Below are positions 10,884 through 14,780 of a stretch of DNA of 14,780 nucleotides, in pieces. The notes beneath the pieces are model-generated. The model had not been told where the DNA came from and searched no databases. It was given only the letters and a program-made list of their open reading frames with translations. Source of the DNA: Monoraphidium neglectum (taxonomy: Eukaryota; Chlorophyta; Chlorophyceae; Sphaeropleales; Selenastraceae); NCBI RefSeq assembly GCF_000611645.1, contig NW_014013095.1, positions 2,598 to 17,377 on the forward strand. Reading direction: 5' to 3'. The position numbers and the translations under genes were made by a program. The first letter of the stretch is position 1, and every line of letters begins with the position of its first letter.

Positions 10884-12569
10884 ATGTCTTTACAAGACAG
10901 CGGAGACAGCAGCGTCGACCTTTCGCTGCTGTCTGAGGGCGGCGACGATGATGAGCGTGGTGAGGTGCAGCAGCAGCGGCAGCGGGGGCAGCACGCCGAT
11001 GACGACGGCGATGCCGCAGAGGCCGGAAAAGATGGAGGCGAGAGCGGCGGTGAAGACGCGGACCCCGCGGCGGCAGGCAAGCAGCAGCAGGTGGACGGTG
11101 ATGGCGGCGAGCGGCGGCAAGAGGGGGACGAGGGCGAGCGGCGGAGAAGGAAGAAGAAAGTCAGCAAGGTTCTCACCAGGGAGCGGCTGCAGCGACTGAA
11201 GGAGAAGCACGAGCGGCGCGGCATCATCTACGTCAGCCGCATCCCACCCCACATGAAGCCGGCGAAGCTGCGGCAGCTGCTGTCGCAGTACGGGGAGGTG
11301 GGGCGCGTGTACTGCACGCCGGAGGACTCGGCAGTGCGGCGAAAGCGCAAGGAGCACGGCGGCAACACGGGTACGCTGCGGGCGCGCGGCGCTGCCGGTG
11401 CCCGGCGTCTTGGTTGGCTTGGGTCGCTCAGCACGCTTCAATCCCGCTGCCAGGCCCCCCGTGGCTGCCCGCGCGCGCCGCAAGCCGGACTCGTGCCTCT
11501 GGCCTGTCGGCGGCGGCTGCTGTCAAGCGCTCTGCAGCGGCGCGCTTGCGCGTCCGCTGCCCTGCCCACGTGCCTCCCTTTCCATCCCCTGATGGACGCC
11601 TCTGCGTGTGCACCGCAGGCAAGAACTTCACAGAGGGCTGGGTCGAGTTTGAGGACAAGGCAGTCGCCAAGTCTGTGGCTGCCATGCTCAACAACCAGCC
11701 CATCGGCGGGAAGCACCGCAGCGCGTACCACTTTGACCTCTGGTGCCTCAAGTATCTACCAAAGTTCAAGGTGACAACTTCTTGTGATAGTGTGGCTGGC
11801 ATGGGGTGGGGTCGGCTGGTGCGCCGCGAGTTGTTCCCCCCAGGCGTGGGGACGGGGTACTGACACGCAGCAATCCTGCAGCTGAGCGCATGTGGGGCCC
11901 TGGATAGCGCCACACGTGGGACTGTGCATGGGTGGTGGCCCCCCTCCTTTGCGCAGCGGTGCTGGTGTTTTTTGCTGTGAGTGATGCTGTATGGCAAGCG
12001 AGGCCCGCTGCGGCGCGGCCCCTGCACACGCCCCTTTCCCGGCCGCAGCCGCCGGTCCCCAGAGCCGGGTACCCACCCCGCACCCCTTAAGTTGGCCTCA
12101 ACCGCCCCCATATTGGTTTCATTTGAAACAGTGGGACCACCTGACGGAGGAGATCAATTACGAGAAGGCGGTCAGGGAGCAGAAGCTGGCGGCCGAGCTG
12201 TCTACCGCCAAGCGCGAGCGCGATTTCTACCTATCGCGCGTGGACCAAGCCAAGGCGCTGGCGGCGATGGAGCAGCGGCGCGCGGCGCGGGGCGGCGGCG
12301 GAGGCGGCGCCGATGGAGCCAGTGCAGGCGCGGACGGGGCCAGGGGCGTGGGCCCGGCGGCAGCGCGGCCAGAGGCAGGGCAGGCGGGGAACGGCGGCGG
12401 CGAGGGCGAGGGCGGAAAAGGGGGGGCGCGTCCCAAGGCGGCACGTCACTACGGGCAGCGGCGGGTCAAGCCTGACCCTGTGACAGCGGCAGATGCGCCG
12501 CAGGTGGGGGCGGACGTATTGGGCATGGTCGTGGCCAACAAACGGCGCAAGGTGCAGCCGCAAGGGTAG
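10884..12569 (+). CDS. ESF2/ABT1 family RNA-binding protein, 18S rRNA processing factor (3 exons, 358 aa)
   Basis: Esf2/ABT1 proteins act in the nucleolus in the small-subunit processome and are needed for early pre-18S rRNA cleavages. Exons are 10884-11370, 11619-11770 and 12132-12569; both introns are GT..AG and joins keep frame (1077 bases with stop). Residues 1-90 are acidic and Gln/Gly-rich, followed by a basic RRRRKKK patch. The RRM begins at GIIYVSRIPPHMKPAKLRQLL (113-133), with YGEVGRVYCTPED and a GWVEFEDK block (169-176). The family-specific tail follows: WCLKYLPKFKW (204-214), HLTEEINYEKAVREQKL and TAKRERDFYLSRVDQAKAL, a basic helical stretch. Residues ~265-315 are a Gly/Ala-rich insert unlike yeast or human homologues. 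The first in-frame ATG is at 10884; the longer frame upstream opens with TTG. A TGTAA lies 105 bases after the stop. Confidence 0.93.
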
Positions 12570-13158
12570 TCGTCGGATGACCTGGCCAGTGTGTCCGCCA
12601 GGCACGCATCGTACCGTACCTGTAGATGTGCATGATAACAAAGCGTGTTTCAATCAACTTTTTATCTGTCCCTTGTAACGTGCAAGAGACGTGCAGATGG
12701 GCGGCCACCTCAACCACGACCCTTCACCTCCGCAGAGGCACAAGACTCCGACCTGCAGCCAAATAAAGCTCCGATCAAGTATTAAGTAACCTTTCATCTG
12801 TTTGCCACGTAGCACGGCCAAAAGCGTGAGGTAGGAATGCCAGTGCAGTCCGTCGGCCCAATTCGCACCAGTTGTAGCCCACACTGTCTTTAATGATATC
12901 ATAGCAAAATCAATACCCTAAAACAGAATAGCGGCGAGTTTTTTACCTGCTCTGTCTGTGCGGCAAGGTTTTGAAACATCCGCCCCGCGCCCCGTTCATC
13001 ATCAGGGCGCAGATTCACGACGTGCGAAGGCGTACGAAGGTCAAGTCATAGTCACTTCACTGTAATTCGACGATCTTGATCGGCTTCGTACCCGGAACGG
13101 CGCTTGCTGCACAGCAGGTGTGCAGCACGTGCAGCCAGCCCCGGGCCGCTCTGCCACG
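12570..13158. other. Intergenic: ESF2/ABT1 3' UTR and kinase promoter
   Basis: This 590 bases holds the 3' UTR with TGTAA and then one of the most AT-rich stretches of the window (about 12880-12960), including the palindrome ATGATATCAT at 12893-12902. That position, about 200-280 bases before the kinase ATG, suits a promoter. No gene is visible. Confidence 0.6.
12674..12678 (+). promoter_or_regulatory. TGTAA polyadenylation signal of the ESF2/ABT1 gene
   Basis: TGTAA occurs 105 bases after the TAG stop, a typical distance for chlorophyte genes, in a locally T-rich stretch. Cleavage would be expected roughly 10-20 bases further on. It is the only copy before position 13000. Confidence 0.7.
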
Positions 13159-14780
13159 ATGCTGCCCAGCGCCTACATCCACGCGTTGGCAGCCAACGTT
13201 CCCGTCGGCGCCGTCACTACCAAGACAGAGCAGCAGCAGAAGCAGCAGCAGCAAGATGCAGGCGGTGCCCTGCTGAAACTCGCTCTTTCCAAGGTCCAGC
13301 TAGCCCCCAGCTCGTCTTCTGAGGGCGGCAGCGGCGGCGCGCTCATCGCTGCGTTCCGCGAAACGCCCGCAGTTGGCGCAGCCGCAACGTTGCCCACCGA
13401 TGAATTCTCGGGCTCAGACAACGGCAGCGCCTGTGCCGACAGCGAGGACAGTGGGGCCGGCGGCGTTTCGTGCGGAGCTGAGGGTAGCGGCGGCTATGCG
13501 GCCGCGCCGGCTCCCGCGGTTCCCGCCGCCGCGCCCGCCCCCGCGCATGCGGCCCCCACTGCAGCCGCCACCGTGCAGCCCGCGGCCACCCCTGCTCCTG
13601 CAGCGGCGCGGCCGCGCGGGCAGGCCAAGCTGCTGGCATTGTGCCCGACAGCCCCCCCGTCGATGCAGCGCGAGACCTGGTGCGTGGCTGACTACGAGGT
13701 CCTTGAGAAGCTCTACACTGGCTATGCATCCAAGGGTGAGATCCTCACCCAAAACTACCACACGTTTCCTTCCCTGCTGAGGGCCAACCAGGGCGTTGAT
13801 CCGATCCAGAGCTGGAGCCGGCTGCTGACGTTGAGCAATCGGAGCCCAAGCTGAGCCAAGGGGGCGGGGGTTGCATGTGCACACCTGCCTTGTGAGCAAC
13901 ACTGCCCCTGGCCCTGCCCCCTTGCTCGTGGCGCAGTGTACAAGGCAATCTGCAAGCGCTCGCGCGAGGTGGTGGTGCTCAAGAGCTACCAGCTGAGCGC
14001 CATCTGCGAGCTGTACCAGCACCAAATCTACAGGTGAAAGATCTGAGAGGAGTCAACGCTGTGTCTCAAATTGCAGGCGGCTACACACATCACAATGAGA
14101 CAATCCTGCCTTGCTAGCGAGCTGCATCCCCCCAAGGGTGGGTTGCAGAGGCCCCAGTTTCTCTGGGGATGCCGCTCGTTCGTGCACTGCCGACTGCGAT
14201 TACCTTTCGCTTCAATAAGCGCTGCCTCCGCGGCGCACCTGCAGGGAGGTCAGCCTGCACGCCAGCCTCACACACGAGAACGTGGTCACGTTATACGCTG
14301 CATTCCAGGTGTGTATACGTGCTTGCGTGTGAGTGTGTGTGTGTGTGTATGTATGTGTGTGTGTGTGTGTATTGGAAGGGGGTGCGCGCACGCAAGCACA
14401 AACGTGCTAAGGCGGGATGATGCCAGGGTGTGGAGCCTACGCGCAAGGCACCCAGCAGTAACCTCACTCGCCTGTCATCCTGTCCGACCTAGCAGCTGCA
14501 TTGGGCAAGCCAAAACCGGGTTTTAAGGCTCGTGGCCAGCGAGCATTGATATTGCTGCCAGGATGCCGGCGTATTAATGAATTGCCGCTGCCAACACCCC
14601 CCCAACCAATGACAGGAGGGCGACTTTGTTGTGATGGTACAGGAGTATGCGGACGGCGGCGACCTGTTCAGCCTGCTTCAGAAGTACGGCGGCCGCCTCA
14701 GCGAGCGCGTGACCGTGTCGCTGGTGCTGGAGCCTTTCCTGCGCGTGCTGCAGGTGCAAGCACGCGCCGCGAGCGGGCAC
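13159..14780 (+). CDS. Aurora-like Ser/Thr protein kinase, partial: N terminus and N-lobe, rest beyond window
   Basis: Proposed exons are 13159-13735, 13937-14033, 14245-14308 and 14616-14753; the window ends inside the next intron. All introns are GT..AG with matching phases, giving 292 residues. Residues 1-170 are Gln/Ser/Ala/Pro-rich and probably disordered. The kinase domain begins at WCVADYEVLEKLYTGYASKV (~174-193), then VVVLKSY with the ATP-binding Lys (K208), HQIYREVSLHASL with the helix-C Glu (E226), HENVVTLYAAFQ, and the hinge MVQEYADGGDLF (253-264). The order W..DYE, HQ..RE.., H.N...LY..F resembles Aurora kinases. The catalytic HRD and DFG motifs lie outside the window, so activity cannot be judged. 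The glycine loop is unusual (YTGYAS in place of GxGxxG). ATG at 13159 is the first in frame; the longer frame opens with GTG. Confidence 0.87.
14309..14371. repeat. GT-rich microsatellite at the 5' end of kinase intron 3
   Basis: From the donor GT at 14309 the intron reads GTGTGTATAC and then interrupted (GT)n with GTAT units to about 14370. It is the third alternating purine-pyrimidine tract inside an intron of this window. It offers many possible GT donors next to the true one. Confidence 0.85.

Noticed and set aside
12916..12923. CCCTAAAA, the Chlamydomonas-type telomere unit
   Set aside because: It is a single copy, so neither a telomere nor an interstitial array, and it does not match the full plant telo-box.

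Overview
The window looks like nuclear DNA from a GC-rich, intron-rich chlorophyte green alga. Four of the five genes are split by short introns of about 140-470 bases with GT..AG ends and compatible phases. Simple repeats such as (CAG)n, (CA)n and a (CCTGCCG)n heptamer are common, and Gln/Ala/Gly-rich low-complexity protein segments are frequent. One gene is followed closely by TGTAA, the usual green-algal polyadenylation signal. The species cannot be fixed from the sequence. I see no phage, plasmid, transposase, CRISPR array or rRNA/tRNA gene.

Layout. (1) 1-2429, minus strand: N-terminal half of a gamma-tubulin complex component 3 (GCP3/Spc98) gene, six exons recovered, running off the left edge near a (CAG)36 microsatellite. 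(2) 2430-4101: 1.7 kb divergent intergenic region with several short inverted repeats and no convincing gene. (3) 4102-5133, plus strand: single-exon, low-complexity protein with a GKSQSF motif like plant OXIDATIVE STRESS 3 (OXS3) proteins. (4) 5134-6930: 1.8 kb with no convincing gene, holding a 16-bp perfect palindrome and two hairpins. (5) 6931-10163, plus strand: nine-exon gene for a two-domain VOC/glyoxalase-fold protein with a transit-peptide-like N terminus. (6) 10884-12569, plus strand: three-exon ESF2/ABT1 RNA-binding ribosome-biogenesis factor. (7) 13159-14780, plus strand: first four exons of an Aurora-like Ser/Thr protein kinase that runs off the right edge.

The genes do not form an operon or an obvious pathway. 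They are independent housekeeping or regulatory genes: microtubule nucleation, a possible stress or chromatin factor, a putative plastid VOC protein, 18S rRNA maturation and a kinase. Exon models come from reading splice signals and phase by eye. All joins keep frame, and family motifs cross most junctions. I found no clear new multi-gene system. The most interesting points are the repeat tracts placed against splice sites, the long CAG run in GCP3, the uncharacterised two-VOC protein, the OXS3-like motif protein and the kinase's unusual glycine loop.
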